The notes: generated by a model from the letters alone, not told the origin. Shown: positions 23,726 to 32,389, numbered from the stretch's first letter. The stretch is 64,000 bases of DNA from Yersinia alsatica (GCF_902170305.1 NZ_CABHWW010000009.1:269229-333228); one strand, 5' to 3'. Numbers and translations: made by a program.

Positions 23726-24070
23726 TTAAATATAAACGTCAATCTGGTTCTGGGCAGAAGGGCGGTTTACCCCATCACCGGTCGGTGCATTCGCACTCAC
23801 GGTATTATTATCACCCTCTTTAGTTTTTTCGGCCTCTTTTGCTTCAATACGAGCGACTTGAGCTTGCAGTGCTGCAATTTGACTCTGAATTTGTTGCTGC
23901 TGTTTTTGTAGCTCATCAGCAGTCAAACCCGAATCTTTTAAGGTGCTTAATTTTTCAGTGAGTTTTTGGATCTCTTGATTAAGAGATTTAATCTGTGCAG
24001 TGCTACTGCTGTCCGAAGAGCTACTGCTGCTTACAGACACAGATGCGGTAGAGATAGTATTCGACATCAT
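23726..24070 (-). CDS. FlxA-like coiled-coil protein
   Basis: A 114-residue protein with a Ser-rich N-terminus (about residues 10-25), then a heptad-like coiled coil rich in Gln, Leu and Lys (residues 27-85: IKSLNQEIQKLTEKLSTL and QQQQIQSQIAALQAQVARI) and a polar tail. This is the FlxA-like family layout. No signal peptide. The start is ATGATG with AAGGA seven bases upstream; the second ATG is also possible. Function is not known; E. coli FlxA is a flagellar-regulon gene, but nothing nearby is flagellar. Confidence 0.75.
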   Translation of the reverse strand: MMSNTISTASVSVSSSSSSDSSSTAQIKSLNQEIQKLTEKLSTLKDSGLTADELQKQQQQIQSQIAALQAQVARIEAKEAEKTKEGDNNTVSANAPTGDGVNRPSAQNQIDVYI

Positions 24071-24223
24071 TATTCCTTAGAAAAACGGAGGTGGAATAAT
24101 AGATATCGTCGAGGGAAAATTAAACTTTAGCTTCCGGGGGAGGGTTTGCGCAATCTTATCACTTGCTTATCGCTTTCTTATCAGTTGGTCCTTTTTTGAA
24201 CGCAATAATATGATTTGGCACCG

Positions 24224-24784
24224 CTACACTACCAACTTTAATTGCGGCCAATGTTGCAGCCAACCTTTACTATTGACCCTTTGGTTGTAGGTATCAATTT
24301 CACCGTTTTTAGGATTTAGCGTGATGGTTTTGGCAAATAGTGCATCCAGGCCGAGTGGCGCAATTAATTCAATATCGCCATTATTATTGAGTTTAGCACC
24401 AATGGCGGTTTCGACTTCAACCCAGTAGCTGATGGCATCTTCCATGCTGGTATAGGGCCAGCGCCCGGTGTGCAGGTGCATCCTGGCTTGATTTTTCACC
24501 GACCACGGAAAGGGCATATCTTGAAAAGGTGGCGTTTGAAACAACCGCTTCTCGAGCTGCAAATCGCGCTGTTCGCTGGCATCTTCCTCATCAAAATAGA
24601 CTAAATCAATATCATTGAGTGGCGTGGGTGACGTGTAGCCATGCAGTTTATCCCACACCAGATTGCGGACAAAACCTGCAGCCAGGCACCACTGATGTAA
24701 GCCGAGTTCACGAGCAATAAACAGTGCGCGCATCCGATAAGGGTCAGCATGAAGCCATTGAATGATTTGCTGCTGCGGGTCCAT
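24224..24784 (-). CDS. Nucleotidyltransferase-like protein (DUF925 type)
   Basis: A 186-residue protein with the look of a stand-alone minimal nucleotidyltransferase: AAGFVRNLVWDKLHGY followed by LNDIDLVYFD, the G-x-R plus DxD arrangement, with a WSVKNQARMH segment and a C-terminal helical part. Such proteins resemble the nucleotidyltransferase_6/DUF925 family of unknown substrate. It stands alone, with a gap on both sides and tRNA-Ala genes upstream. Role unknown. Confidence 0.7.
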   Translation of the reverse strand: MDPQQQIIQWLHADPYRMRALFIARELGLHQWCLAAGFVRNLVWDKLHGYTSPTPLNDIDLVYFDEEDASEQRDLQLEKRLFQTPPFQDMPFPWSVKNQARMHLHTGRWPYTSMEDAISYWVEVETAIGAKLNNNGDIELIAPLGLDALFAKTITLNPKNGEIDTYNQRVNSKGWLQHWPQLKLVV

Positions 24785-24900
24785 TAGCTATTCCCTCGGT
24801 TATCTCTTGTCTATTCACTTAATCAGTGAGCTTAGCGAGTCAACAGGATAGCAGCAGAGAAGATAAAATTGGAGCCTGATTGTGGCAAATATTGAAAAGC

Positions 24901-24926
24901 AAAAAACCGGCCTAAGCCGGTTTTTT
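24901..24926. terminator. Bidirectional terminator after the tRNA-Ala genes
   Basis: Perfect 11-bp stem AAAAAACCGGC/GCCGGTTTTTT with loop CTAA. It ends the minus-strand tRNA-Ala transcript just 7 bases after the tRNA 3' end. Confidence 0.93.
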
Positions 24927-24932
24927 AAATGG

Positions 24933-25008
<76 letters not shown>

Positions 25009-25088
25009 ACAAATGTGGTTGTTCGTACTGATTTATCTATGATGCCACTAATTTAACTGGCTTGACTAGATCATCAAATCAGAAAATT

Positions 25089-25164
<76 letters not shown>

Positions 25165-25332
25165 AATGCGCACATAATAAATTGTGTGAACGGGGCGCAT
25201 GATATGAAACCACTGAAACAGTGTCAACGGCTAATTCCATTTCTCGCGCTAAGCGCTGAAAAAGCCGCCAAATCAGTGAGCAAACAGCATAATAAACGGG
25301 ATGTGATTCATAGTTTGACGGCTATCAGGCAT

Positions 25333-25360
25333 AAAAAAGGTGGCTCGGATAAGCCACCTT
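25333..25360 (-). terminator. Rho-independent terminator after gltX
   Basis: Stem AAGGTGGCT/AGCCACCTT with loop CGGATA; the six A on its left become a T tract on the minus strand, 23 bases after the gltX stop. Confidence 0.9.
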
Positions 25361-25382
25361 GCCAGCATGAAAATAGGCAATT

Positions 25383-26798
25383 TTATTGCTGAGCTTCGCG
25401 CTCGCTGATGAAGGCGAGTGCTTTATCAATACGAGCCAGCGAACGCGCCTGACCAATAGCATGGACAGTGACATCCATACCCGGTGATTGGCCCGCTCCA
25501 GTGACAGCAACACGCAACGGCATGCCAACTTTACCCATACCTACACCTAACTCATCTGCAGTGCCCTGAATGGCGTTGTGGACGTTCTCAGTTGTCCATT
25601 CAGTAATTGCTGCAAGTTTAGCTCTAACTGCTTCAAGTGGTTGACGTGCAACTGGGCGTAAATGTTTTTTCGCTGCGTCAGCATCGAACTCGTCAAACTC
25701 TTCATAGAAGTAACGGCAAGACTCGGCCATCTCTTTCAGTGTCTTGCAACGTTCACCCAGCAGTTTAACAATCTCTGCTAACTCAGGGCCATTGCGGGTA
25801 TCAATCCCCAGTTGCTCAACTTGCCATGACAGGTGCACAGCAACATGTTCAGGTGGCAGGCTGTTGATATAGTGATGATTCAGCCACTGTAGTTTTTCAG
25901 TATTGAAAGCACTGGCTGATTTGCTAACCGCATCCAGGGTGAATAACTCGGTCATTTCGGCTACGGAGAAAATTTCCTGATCACCATGAGACCAACCCAA
26001 ACGCACCAGATAGTTCAGCAGAGCTTCCGGCAGATAGCCGTCATCGCGATATTGCATGACACCGACTGCACCGTGGCGTTTAGACAGCTTCTTGCCATCA
26101 TCACCCAGAATCATTGAAACGTGGGCATATTCAGGAACTGGCGCGCCTAATGCTTTCAGAATATTGATTTGACGAGGGGTGTTGTTGATATGGTCTTCAC
26201 CGCGAATGACATGGGTGATTTCCATATCCCAGTCATCAATGACCACACAGAAGTTATAGGTTGGCGAACCATCTGTACGGCGAATAATTAAATCGTCTAG
26301 CTCTTGGTTGCTGAATTCAATTGGCCCACGGATTTTATCATCGAAAATGACAGAACCTTCCTGTGGGTTACGAAAACGCACTACTGAAGGCTCATCGGCA
26401 CCATGAGTACATTGGCTGTCACGGCAGCGACCATCGTAGCGAGGCTTTTCGCCATTCGCCATTTGAGTCTCACGCAGCTCATCCAGACGCTCTTTAGAGC
26501 AATAGCATCTATACGCGGTGCCATTTTCCAACATTTGGTCAATAACAGCATTATAGCGATCGAAACGTTTGGTTTGGAAATACGGGCCTTCATCCCAATC
26601 CAGATTTAGCCAGTTCATACCGTCCATAATGGCGTCGATAGCTTCCTGAGTTGAGCGCTCAAGATCAGTGTCTTCAATGCGCAAAACAAATTCACCACCC
26701 AAATGACGGGTGAATAACCAGGAATAGAGTGCGGTTCGTGCGCCACCGACGTGAAGATAGCCGGTAGGACTGGGTGCAAAACGGGTTTTGATTTTCAT
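25383..26798 (-). CDS. gltX: Glutamate-tRNA ligase
   Basis: Class I aminoacyl-tRNA synthetase charging tRNA-Glu, 471 residues as in E. coli. The HIGH-type motif is in [17 protein letters not shown] at the N-terminus and the KMSKS-type motif in KKLSKRHG near residue 237. A zinc-type Cys/His segment (CYCS...CRDSQCTH) lies at about 98-127. It diverges from the tRNA-Val/Lys cluster, as in E. coli. Confidence 0.98.
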   Translation of the reverse strand: MKIKTRFAPSPTGYLHVGGARTALYSWLFTRHLGGEFVLRIEDTDLERSTQEAIDAIMDGMNWLNLDWDEGPYFQTKRFDRYNAVIDQMLENGTAYRCYCSKERLDELRETQMANGEKPRYDGRCRDSQCTHGADEPSVVRFRNPQEGSVIFDDKIRGPIEFSNQELDDLIIRRTDGSPTYNFCVVIDDWDMEITHVIRGEDHINNTPRQINILKALGAPVPEYAHVSMILGDDGKKLSKRHGAVGVMQYRDDGYLPEALLNYLVRLGWSHGDQEIFSVAEMTELFTLDAVSKSASAFNTEKLQWLNHHYINSLPPEHVAVHLSWQVEQLGIDTRNGPELAEIVKLLGERCKTLKEMAESCRYFYEEFDEFDADAAKKHLRPVARQPLEAVRAKLAAITEWTTENVHNAIQGTADELGVGMGKVGMPLRVAVTGAGQSPGMDVTVHAIGQARSLARIDKALAFISEREAQQ

Positions 26799-27024
26799 TG
26801 GGATCGATGCCTTATTACGCTACGCCGGCCAGCAGACGCTGACAGTTGCTCTAAATTCGAAAAAGTAGGCGACATTCTACCACCCTGAAGTAATTCCTCA
26901 ACGATGTTACCGGCATGCAATTGATGATTACTGATAGATATGCCTAAAGAAACGTCCACAGCGGCGATAAATATCGCATCCTGTTTAAATTTGCGGCGAA
27001 CGATTGTTTTCGTTTTAAAAACCG

Positions 27025-27052
27025 TTGACTCACTTCGAACTATCCCTATAAT
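27025..27052 (+). promoter_or_regulatory. Promoter of the tRNA-Val/tRNA-Lys operon
   Basis: -35 TTGACT and -10 TATAAT are separated by 16 bases. They are followed by a G+C-rich discriminator (GCGACTCC) typical of stable-RNA promoters under stringent control. The first tRNA-Val begins 20 bases downstream of the -10 box. Confidence 0.92.
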
Positions 27053-27072
27053 GCGACTCCAACAACACGGCG

Positions 27073-27148
27073 GGGCGATTAGCTCAGTTGGTAGAGCATC
27101 TCCTTTACACGGAGGGGGTCATCAGTTCGAATCTGGTATCGCCCACCA
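27073..27148 (+). tRNA. tRNA-Val (UAC), copy 1
   Basis: 76-base cloverleaf starting GGGCGATTAGCTCAGTTGG and ending in encoded CCA, anticodon TAC in CTCCTTTACACGGAG. First of four identical copies at a constant 118-base spacing, downstream of a strong stringent-type promoter. Confidence 0.98.
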
Positions 27149-27190
27149 CTCATCTCTCATTGGTTTTAAAGTATTAAAAGTAGTAGAAGT

Positions 27191-27266
27191 GGGCGATTAG
27201 CTCAGTTGGTAGAGCATCTCCTTTACACGGAGGGGGTCATCAGTTCGAATCTGGTATCGCCCACCA
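27191..27266 (+). tRNA. tRNA-Val (UAC), copy 2
   Basis: Identical in sequence to copy 1. The 42-base spacer after it is also identical to the spacer before it. Confidence 0.98.
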
Positions 27267-27308
27267 CTCATCTCTCATTGGTTTTAAAGTATTAAAAGTA
27301 GTAGAAGT

Positions 27309-27384
27309 GGGCGATTAGCTCAGTTGGTAGAGCATCTCCTTTACACGGAGGGGGTCATCAGTTCGAATCTGGTATCGCCCACCA
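27309..27384 (+). tRNA. tRNA-Val (UAC), copy 3
   Basis: Identical to copies 1 and 2, anticodon TAC, encoded CCA. Confidence 0.98.
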
Positions 27385-27426
27385 CTCATCTCTCATTGGT
27401 TTTAAAGTATTAAAAGTAGTAGAAGT

Positions 27427-27502
27427 GGGCGATTAGCTCAGTTGGTAGAGCATCTCCTTTACACGGAGGGGGTCATCAGTTCGAATCTGGTATCGCCCAC
27501 CA
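27427..27502 (+). tRNA. tRNA-Val (UAC), copy 4
   Basis: Identical to the other three copies. The sequence after it departs from the repeated spacer and leads into tRNA-Lys. Confidence 0.98.
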
Positions 27503-27529
27503 CTTCTCTTACTCTCAGTTATATATAAT

Positions 27530-27605
27530 GGGTCGTTAGCTCAGTTGGTAGAGCAGTTGACTTTTAATCAATTGGTCGCAGGTTCGAATCCCGCACGACC
27601 CACCA
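27530..27605 (+). tRNA. tRNA-Lys (UUU)
   Basis: 76-base cloverleaf starting GGGTCGTTAGCTCAGTTGG, anticodon TTT in TTGACTTTTAATCAA, encoded CCA. Last gene of the tRNA-Val/Lys operon. Its last bases and the following sequence are repeated at 27826-27900. Confidence 0.98.
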
Positions 27606-27660
27606 TTATATCAAGTGCCTCAGTAACTCCCCCCAAATACAGAAATTGCATACCACACAA
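27587..27660 (+). repeat. Direct repeat copy 1, overlapping the tRNA-Lys 3' end
   Basis: This 74-base stretch begins inside tRNA-Lys with the 16 bases AATCCCGCACGACCCA and runs into the downstream sequence. It recurs at 27826-27900 with only a handful of differences. A duplicated tRNA 3' end is the classic footprint of site-specific integration, though it may also come from simple duplication. Confidence 0.85.
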
Positions 27661-27699
27661 AACGTGTGGGTGAGACAAAACTGCACGTCAGTTTTGAAC

Positions 27700-27821
27700 A
27701 ACGCTTGCGTTGGCCCGAAGGGCGAGTATCAGTATGATACGAGTAACCTGCGTTCAGGTTCGAGCCGAGCGAAGCGAGACAGCAACGCGTAGCGTTGACC
27801 CGAAGGGCGAGTCCATAGGAC
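27700..27821. repeat. Chain of short perfect hairpins between the direct repeats
   Basis: Six or more consecutive small palindromes are packed into about 120 bases: AACGC-TT-GCGTT (27700), GCCC-GAA-GGGC (27713), GTATC-N5-GATAC (27726), AACCTG-CGTT-CAGGTT (27745), AACGC-GTA-GCGTT (27784) and GTCC-ATA-GGAC (27811). The segment CCCGAAGGGCGAGT occurs twice (27714-27727 and 27799-27812). No open reading frame is convincing. Nature unknown: a structured RNA or a repeat element. Confidence 0.6.
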
Positions 27822-27825
27822 GAGT

Positions 27826-27900
27826 AATCCCGCACGACCCAGCATTATATCAAGTACCTCAGTAACTCCCCCTCAAATACAGAAATCGCATACTACACAA
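27826..27900 (+). repeat. Direct repeat copy 2 of the tRNA-Lys 3' end
   Basis: Starts with the same 16 bases as the tRNA-Lys 3' end (AATCCCGCACGACCCA) and continues CATTATATCAAGT.CCTCAG and on through a match to 27602-27660. No tRNA body precedes it. Confidence 0.85.
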
Positions 27901-27935
27901 TGAAAAACCCAAGCTGACTTCAGCCCGGGCTTTTG
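27901..27935 (-). terminator. Terminator after the symporter gene
   Basis: On the minus strand AAGCCCGGGCTG pairs with CAGCTTGGGTTT (three G-U pairs) around a short loop, followed by TTT. It lies 34 bases after the symporter stop and may also end the tRNA transcript from the other side. Confidence 0.75.
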
Positions 27936-27969
27936 ATACTGCTAGCGTGATGCAAATATATTTGTGGTG

Positions 27970-29298
27970 CTATTTCGCGGATGCTTCGAGAGTGAAAGCC
28001 TCTTGAGCAAGCAGAGTTTCTGTCTCAATTAATTGTTCTTCAGCACTCACCTTGGCAATACCACGGCAACCTTCGCCATAATGTTCACCTTCCCAACGTC
28101 CAACCAGTGCCGCACCGATTGCATTACTCATTACGTTAGTTGCCGAACGGCCCATATCCAAGAAGGGATCAACGCCCATTAATAGAATTAAACCCGCTTC
28201 CGGAATATTAAATTGGCTCAAAGTTGCGGCGATAACCACTAATGATGCACGAGGAACACCAGCCATACCTTTAGATGTCAGCATTAGGATTAATAGCATA
28301 GTGATTTGTTCGCCCATACTCAGATGTATATTGCATGCTTGAGCAATAAAGATGACGGCAAATGAGCAATATGCCATGGAGCCGACCAGGTTGAACGAAT
28401 AACCAATAGGCAGAACAAAACTGGAAATTTTGTTAGAAACACCAAACTCCTCCAGTTTCTCCAGTGTACCGGGGAAAGCCGCTTCGGAACTTGAAGTGGT
28501 AAAGGCTAACAGTGCTGGTTCGCTGATACCTTTTATTAATCGAAGAGTACAGCGGCCAATCAGCACAATTGAGCAGCCAATTAAAATGAGCCACAGCAAT
28601 CCCAGAGTGAAATAGAATTCACCCATAAAGATACCAGCGCTGACTAATACGCCCATCCCGCGCTCAGAAATCATCGCTGAGATAGCAGCAAATACGGTCA
28701 GTGGCGCAAATAACATGACATAACCGGTCAGTTTCAACATCAGGTGCGCCAGCGAATCTAGCACAGCAACGATAGGTTGCGCTTTCTCTCCGATAGCGGA
28801 AAGGCTAATCCCCATAAAAATAGAGAAAACAACAATTTGCAGGATTTCATTGCGCGCCATTGCATCAACAATACTGGTCGGAATGGCATGCGAAATAAAC
28901 ACTTTAGCGGAGAAAGGAACTGGAGCAATACCGTCAACAGCACTGGCACTTGCTGCCACGAAATTGATGCCATCGCCCGGTCTGAGGAGGTTAACCACCA
29001 CCAAGCCAAGCAGAATTGAAATGAATGCCGCGCAAATAAACAGGAACAGCGTTTTTGAGAAAACGCGCCCTAACGTTTTGGCGTCACCCATTTTGGCAAT
29101 CCCAACCACTAAGGTTGAGATAATCAATGGCGCGATAATCATTTTAATTAAACGCAGAAAAATATCGGTAAAGATGGATATTTCAGATGAGTATGATTTG
29201 GCAAAGTCAGGACTGCTAAAGGAATTTATTAAAAAACCGACAATAATACCTATTATCAAACCCAAGATGATCATTGTGGTCAAGTTCTTTGATTTCAT
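27970..29298 (-). CDS. Dicarboxylate/amino acid:cation symporter (GltP/DctA family), probable glutamate uptake
   Basis: Inner-membrane symporter of 442 residues with about eight spans plus two re-entrant loops. Family signatures are the serine-rich loop FTTSSSEAAFPGTLE, the unwound helix MLTSKGMAGVPRAS, and the substrate site GVDPFLDMGRSATNVMSNAIG. GltP and DctA belong here. It lies just downstream of the methylaspartate operon, beyond a terminator, so it has its own transcript. The context suggests it brings in the glutamate fermented by the neighbouring enzymes; the substrate cannot be read from sequence alone, and mesaconate, citramalate or other dicarboxylates are possible. Confidence 0.85.
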   Translation of the reverse strand: MKSKNLTTMIILGLIIGIIVGFLINSFSSPDFAKSYSSEISIFTDIFLRLIKMIIAPLIISTLVVGIAKMGDAKTLGRVFSKTLFLFICAAFISILLGLVVVNLLRPGDGINFVAASASAVDGIAPVPFSAKVFISHAIPTSIVDAMARNEILQIVVFSIFMGISLSAIGEKAQPIVAVLDSLAHLMLKLTGYVMLFAPLTVFAAISAMISERGMGVLVSAGIFMGEFYFTLGLLWLILIGCSIVLIGRCTLRLIKGISEPALLAFTTSSSEAAFPGTLEKLEEFGVSNKISSFVLPIGYSFNLVGSMAYCSFAVIFIAQACNIHLSMGEQITMLLILMLTSKGMAGVPRASLVVIAATLSQFNIPEAGLILLMGVDPFLDMGRSATNVMSNAIGAALVGRWEGEHYGEGCRGIAKVSAEEQLIETETLLAQEAFTLEASAK

Positions 29299-29381
29299 AA
29301 TGATTCCATTTATAAGTAGGGTGGCATTGTTTTTATAAAATATTTAATAATTTCACCGATGTTGTATTTTATTTTCTATAG

Positions 29382-29414
29382 AAAAAACGGTGCATCAGGC
29401 AGCACAATGCACCG
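29382..29414 (-). terminator. Terminator of the glutamate mutase operon
   Basis: Perfect 8-bp stem CGGTGCAT/ATGCACCG with an 11-base loop; the six A at 29382-29387 give a T tract on the minus strand. It lies 41 bases after the DUF4387 gene. Confidence 0.88.
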
Positions 29415-29455
29415 GGCTATTCGGATGTTTTTCTATCGTTACAGCTGATTAAAAA

Positions 29456-29773
29456 CTAAATATTGAACTCGAGCTTTAATAATGGTGCATGTTGTTGAGC
29501 ACCATAGACATCGGTATCACCTACGGCACCTGACACCAGATGGCGTGGCATCACTATTTTTACCGCATTGGCGGGATCAAACCAAATAATACGCGAGACG
29601 AATTTAGGCTCGACTTTATAAATATTGGCTATCAACTCTTTTTGGAATTGGCCGGATTCTTTAATGTTAGAATAAATGCTTTTATTCTTGAATAAAATAT
29701 CCAACACTAATTCATATGGCCCCGCATTTTTTGATCTGACGACATGAGCCAATTCTATAATAGACATTTTCAT
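29456..29773 (-). CDS. DUF4387 protein in the methylaspartate operon
   Basis: A 105-residue cytoplasmic protein that fits family DUF4387: it opens IIELAHVVRSKNAGPYELVLDILF, and has MPRHLVSGAVGDTDVYGAQQHAP towards the C-terminus. No known catalytic motif, signal peptide or membrane span is seen. Its ATG overlaps the stop of the AtuA-like gene (ATGA), with AGGAG eight bases upstream. The two are therefore translationally coupled and probably form a pair. It is the last gene of the glutamate mutase operon, before a terminator. Function unknown; a small subunit or partner of the AtuA-like protein is the simplest inference. Confidence 0.85.
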   Translation of the reverse strand: MKMSIIELAHVVRSKNAGPYELVLDILFKNKSIYSNIKESGQFQKELIANIYKVEPKFVSRIIWFDPANAVKIVMPRHLVSGAVGDTDVYGAQQHAPLLKLEFNI

Positions 29774-31143
29774 GCCATCACTCCTTCTGCTGTGATATTT
29801 TCCAGCTTAAACTTAAATGCAATTTCTGGTGTATATTCCATTAAGTGATAAATAGAAAATTCATAAACCAGACCTGCCCGAATATCAGAAGGCGAGAAGG
29901 GGAATGCTAAATTACCGGCAGTAGCAATTCGCCCGGTATAACCATAATGAAGCAAGGTCGAGCGCGCGAGGGAGCAAATACTGTCTGCCATTGCTTGAGA
30001 AGGGGCGACAACATCAAGCAAAATACCCAATTCATAAGATGTGGTATCTGGCTCCGGCTCCATTTTACCCATGACGCCATTTTTGCCATACAGATGAAAA
30101 TTGAGTTGCACCGAATCAGGCGCGATACTCAGATTTTTCTCTACACTTTTGCGCACTTCGAGCAAAATATTATCAATATCCGCAATCATAATGGCGTCAC
30201 GGGTGCCAGCAATGCTCAGCGTGCGATAACCCACCGGGCGAGCCCCTTCTAACTTCACAGCATAGGGGGTGTTTTCATGCACTGAGCCGCTAACGCGAAC
30301 TTGGCCATTACCCGCATCCTTAAACTGGCAAGCGGTCAGATTCAATACACCACCGGGGCCGGGTAAGAAGTAAGGATCTGATTTCTCATACAATGTATGT
30401 GCTGCTGCCGAGGTTTCAGTAAATTGGCGCTTTTCGTTGAAAGTCTTCAAAGTAAAGCCAGTTTCATCCAGAATACCCATGGCACAGTCGGAACCTGATC
30501 CTGGCGTTGCGGCAATGGCGGCACACTCCAGAATCTTGCCACAATGCAGGGCCAAACCCTCATCGAACCCCTTCATAATAGGTAATGCGGCAAAGCAGGC
30601 AGGATCATAAGCTCGGCCGCCTAACACCACTTGCGCCCCGGCTTGCAATGCCTCCTGGAAAGGCTCGACCCCCATCTGTGCCACGATATACGTGGTTGCA
30701 TCAATAGCTTCATGGGTGAGTTCCGGCACAAAGTCCAGCGACTGAATCTTGCCAGCATCAAGAGCAGCGTGAACCACTTCTTTACTCACATCGGCTGGAA
30801 TAACCGCCAGGGTAAAGCTCAGTGATTCCTCTTGGGCAATTTCCAAAATGATCTGACGACACCATTCCAGATGTGGTGCAGCGCCAGAACCTCCTGCCGT
30901 ACCTATGACGACAGGAATACCTTGTTTTACACCGGCCGTTATCATGTAACGCAAATCCCGTTTAACCCCAGCCCGGTCGGTAAAAGGTTTGCCGGAACCC
31001 AGATAATGGGGGCCGGGATCGGAGGAACCAGCATCAACGGCGATTAAATCGGGTGATTCCTCCAGCGCTTTCATAAAGCTCTCTTCGGGAAATCCATATC
31101 CCAGAATGGCTGTTGGCGAGAGGATTTTAAAGGTTTTAGACAT
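29770..31143 (-). CDS. AtuA-like (DUF1446) protein of unknown function in the methylaspartate operon
   Basis: A 457-residue cytoplasmic protein of the acyclic terpene utilisation AtuA/DUF1446 family. Visible features are an N-terminal glycine-rich region (VDAGSSDPGPHYLGSGKPF, then IGTAGGSGAAPHLEWC), the central VLGGRAYDPACFAALP, and GKILECAAIAATPGSGSDCAMG. No catalytic role is established for the family. One base separates its start from the stop of methylaspartate ammonia-lyase, and its own stop overlaps the DUF4387 start. This places it firmly in the pathway operon. It could handle mesaconate or citramalate, or an acyl-CoA derived from them; that is conjecture. Confidence 0.87.
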   Translation of the reverse strand: MSKTFKILSPTAILGYGFPEESFMKALEESPDLIAVDAGSSDPGPHYLGSGKPFTDRAGVKRDLRYMITAGVKQGIPVVIGTAGGSGAAPHLEWCRQIILEIAQEESLSFTLAVIPADVSKEVVHAALDAGKIQSLDFVPELTHEAIDATTYIVAQMGVEPFQEALQAGAQVVLGGRAYDPACFAALPIMKGFDEGLALHCGKILECAAIAATPGSGSDCAMGILDETGFTLKTFNEKRQFTETSAAAHTLYEKSDPYFLPGPGGVLNLTACQFKDAGNGQVRVSGSVHENTPYAVKLEGARPVGYRTLSIAGTRDAIMIADIDNILLEVRKSVEKNLSIAPDSVQLNFHLYGKNGVMGKMEPEPDTTSYELGILLDVVAPSQAMADSICSLARSTLLHYGYTGRIATAGNLAFPFSPSDIRAGLVYEFSIYHLMEYTPEIAFKFKLENITAEGVMA

Positions 31144-31144
31144 A

Positions 31145-32389
31145 TCAATTCGCCTTTGCTTGCAGTTGTGCGATGGTCCGAGTCATCTCATTAAACACAA
31201 TGTTCATGCCTTCATCGAAGCCCATACCCGGCTTGATGAGCATGCGCATTGGGCGGGAAGCAATAGCGACATGCACACAGGTACGGGCGCTGATATCCGT
31301 TTCGTTACAGGTTCCGCCTTGATAGGCCTCCATACCTTTTTTATTGCAGTAAAGCACGGCATCAACAATGTTGTGGATACTGCCCAGATCTGGGGTTTTG
31401 ATCTGCACCATGTGGCAGCTGCGCGCATCAGTAAAATCGATGATATCTTGGTAGGTATTGCACCATTCGTCGGCCACGATTTTGACGGAAGAACCGAGTT
31501 TTTCCAGATTACGGGTGATTTCGGTCAACAGACGAATTTGGTCGGGTTTATTCCCCGCATCCACCGGCCCTTCGATATACAAATCAAGCTCTCCGGCCTG
31601 TTCCTGTAAGCTGGCGATATACTCGGCACACCGCATTGGGTCCATATCGAAAATCAAGCCAATAGTGCCGTAAACGTCGATATGTAAGTTAGGTTTGTAA
31701 TTGGGATCAACCCGCAAGTCAGTCACACGTTTAGCCAACCAGCTCACGTAATCACGCAGTTTTTCCCCATTACGCCCCAGTTTTTCATCAACATTATTGA
31801 TAAGGCCGTGTGGCAGGACATCGACACCTTTGAGGATCATTTTATCGACGGCGATGTAGCGATCGTCGCCACTTTGCCCGAACAGCGGGATAGGCAGGGC
31901 CACCAGCGGTAGATGCCACTCATCACATACCACTTCCGCTTTTAAGCGGCCAGTGGCTAATGCGGTGGCGTCCAGCAATGCTTGGGACAGGCCATAACGA
32001 ATGGCGGTATGCAGCTGCTTGCCATTAATCGTCACTTCATCAAAGAAGCGCGCATTTTGGCGAAACTCACTAATGTCACGCCCTTCCAGCAGTGGTTTGA
32101 TATGTTTTTCCAGGAAAGGAACGAAGTTGGCGGCAATAAACAGAGGGTCACGGCCACCAGCTCCGGAATATTGTACTGCTGCACAGTCGCCAACTGCGAC
32201 GGCACCATTCTCTAAAATTAATTGGATATTTACACATTCACCAGCCTGACGAATAGAGGTGAAACCATCAGTTACAGGTTGGCCCTGATAGATAAAACCA
32301 TCCAATTTAGCGCCGTTTTTTATTGCCTGCTGGTCATCGAAGTAGAAAGATGAATTACCGGCAGTGAACAGTACTTGCTTGATTTTCAT
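31145..32389 (-). CDS. mal: Methylaspartate ammonia-lyase
   Basis: Enolase-superfamily enzyme that removes ammonia from (2S,3S)-3-methylaspartate to give mesaconate, second step of the methylaspartate route. 414 residues, against 413 in Clostridium tetanomorphum. All key residues fall at the same positions: His194 (VLPHGL), Mg ligands Asp238 (HIDVY), Glu273 (YIEGP) and Asp307 (VADEW), and the base Lys331 (MVQIKTPDLGSI). The start overlaps the glmE stop (TAATG), so it is coupled to the mutase. This is the strongest functional assignment in the cluster. Confidence 0.97.
   Translation of the reverse strand: MKIKQVLFTAGNSSFYFDDQQAIKNGAKLDGFIYQGQPVTDGFTSIRQAGECVNIQLILENGAVAVGDCAAVQYSGAGGRDPLFIAANFVPFLEKHIKPLLEGRDISEFRQNARFFDEVTINGKQLHTAIRYGLSQALLDATALATGRLKAEVVCDEWHLPLVALPIPLFGQSGDDRYIAVDKMILKGVDVLPHGLINNVDEKLGRNGEKLRDYVSWLAKRVTDLRVDPNYKPNLHIDVYGTIGLIFDMDPMRCAEYIASLQEQAGELDLYIEGPVDAGNKPDQIRLLTEITRNLEKLGSSVKIVADEWCNTYQDIIDFTDARSCHMVQIKTPDLGSIHNIVDAVLYCNKKGMEAYQGGTCNETDISARTCVHVAIASRPMRMLIKPGMGFDEGMNIVFNEMTRTIAQLQAKAN

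Larger units (their letters stand above)
27149..27426 (+). repeat. Tandem 118-bp repeat spacers of the tRNA-Val array
   Basis: The spacers at 27149-27190, 27267-27308 and 27385-27426 are the same 42-base sequence, beginning CCACTCATCTCTCATTGG after shared bases and ending AGTAGTAGAAGT. Together with the tRNA they give perfect 118-bp tandem units, a sign of recent amplification or homogenisation by recombination. Confidence 0.93.

Noticed and set aside
26940..27200. Open frame of 86 codons over the tRNA-Val promoter
   Set aside because: It covers the stable-RNA promoter and the first tRNA-Val.
27073..27502. Regular 118-bp repeats considered as a CRISPR array
   Set aside because: The repeated units are complete tRNA genes with identical spacers. 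CRISPR spacers differ, and no cas genes are present.
31237..32389. Possibility that mal is another enolase-superfamily enzyme
   Set aside because: Length and all five catalytic or metal residues coincide with the clostridial enzyme, and the operon context agrees.
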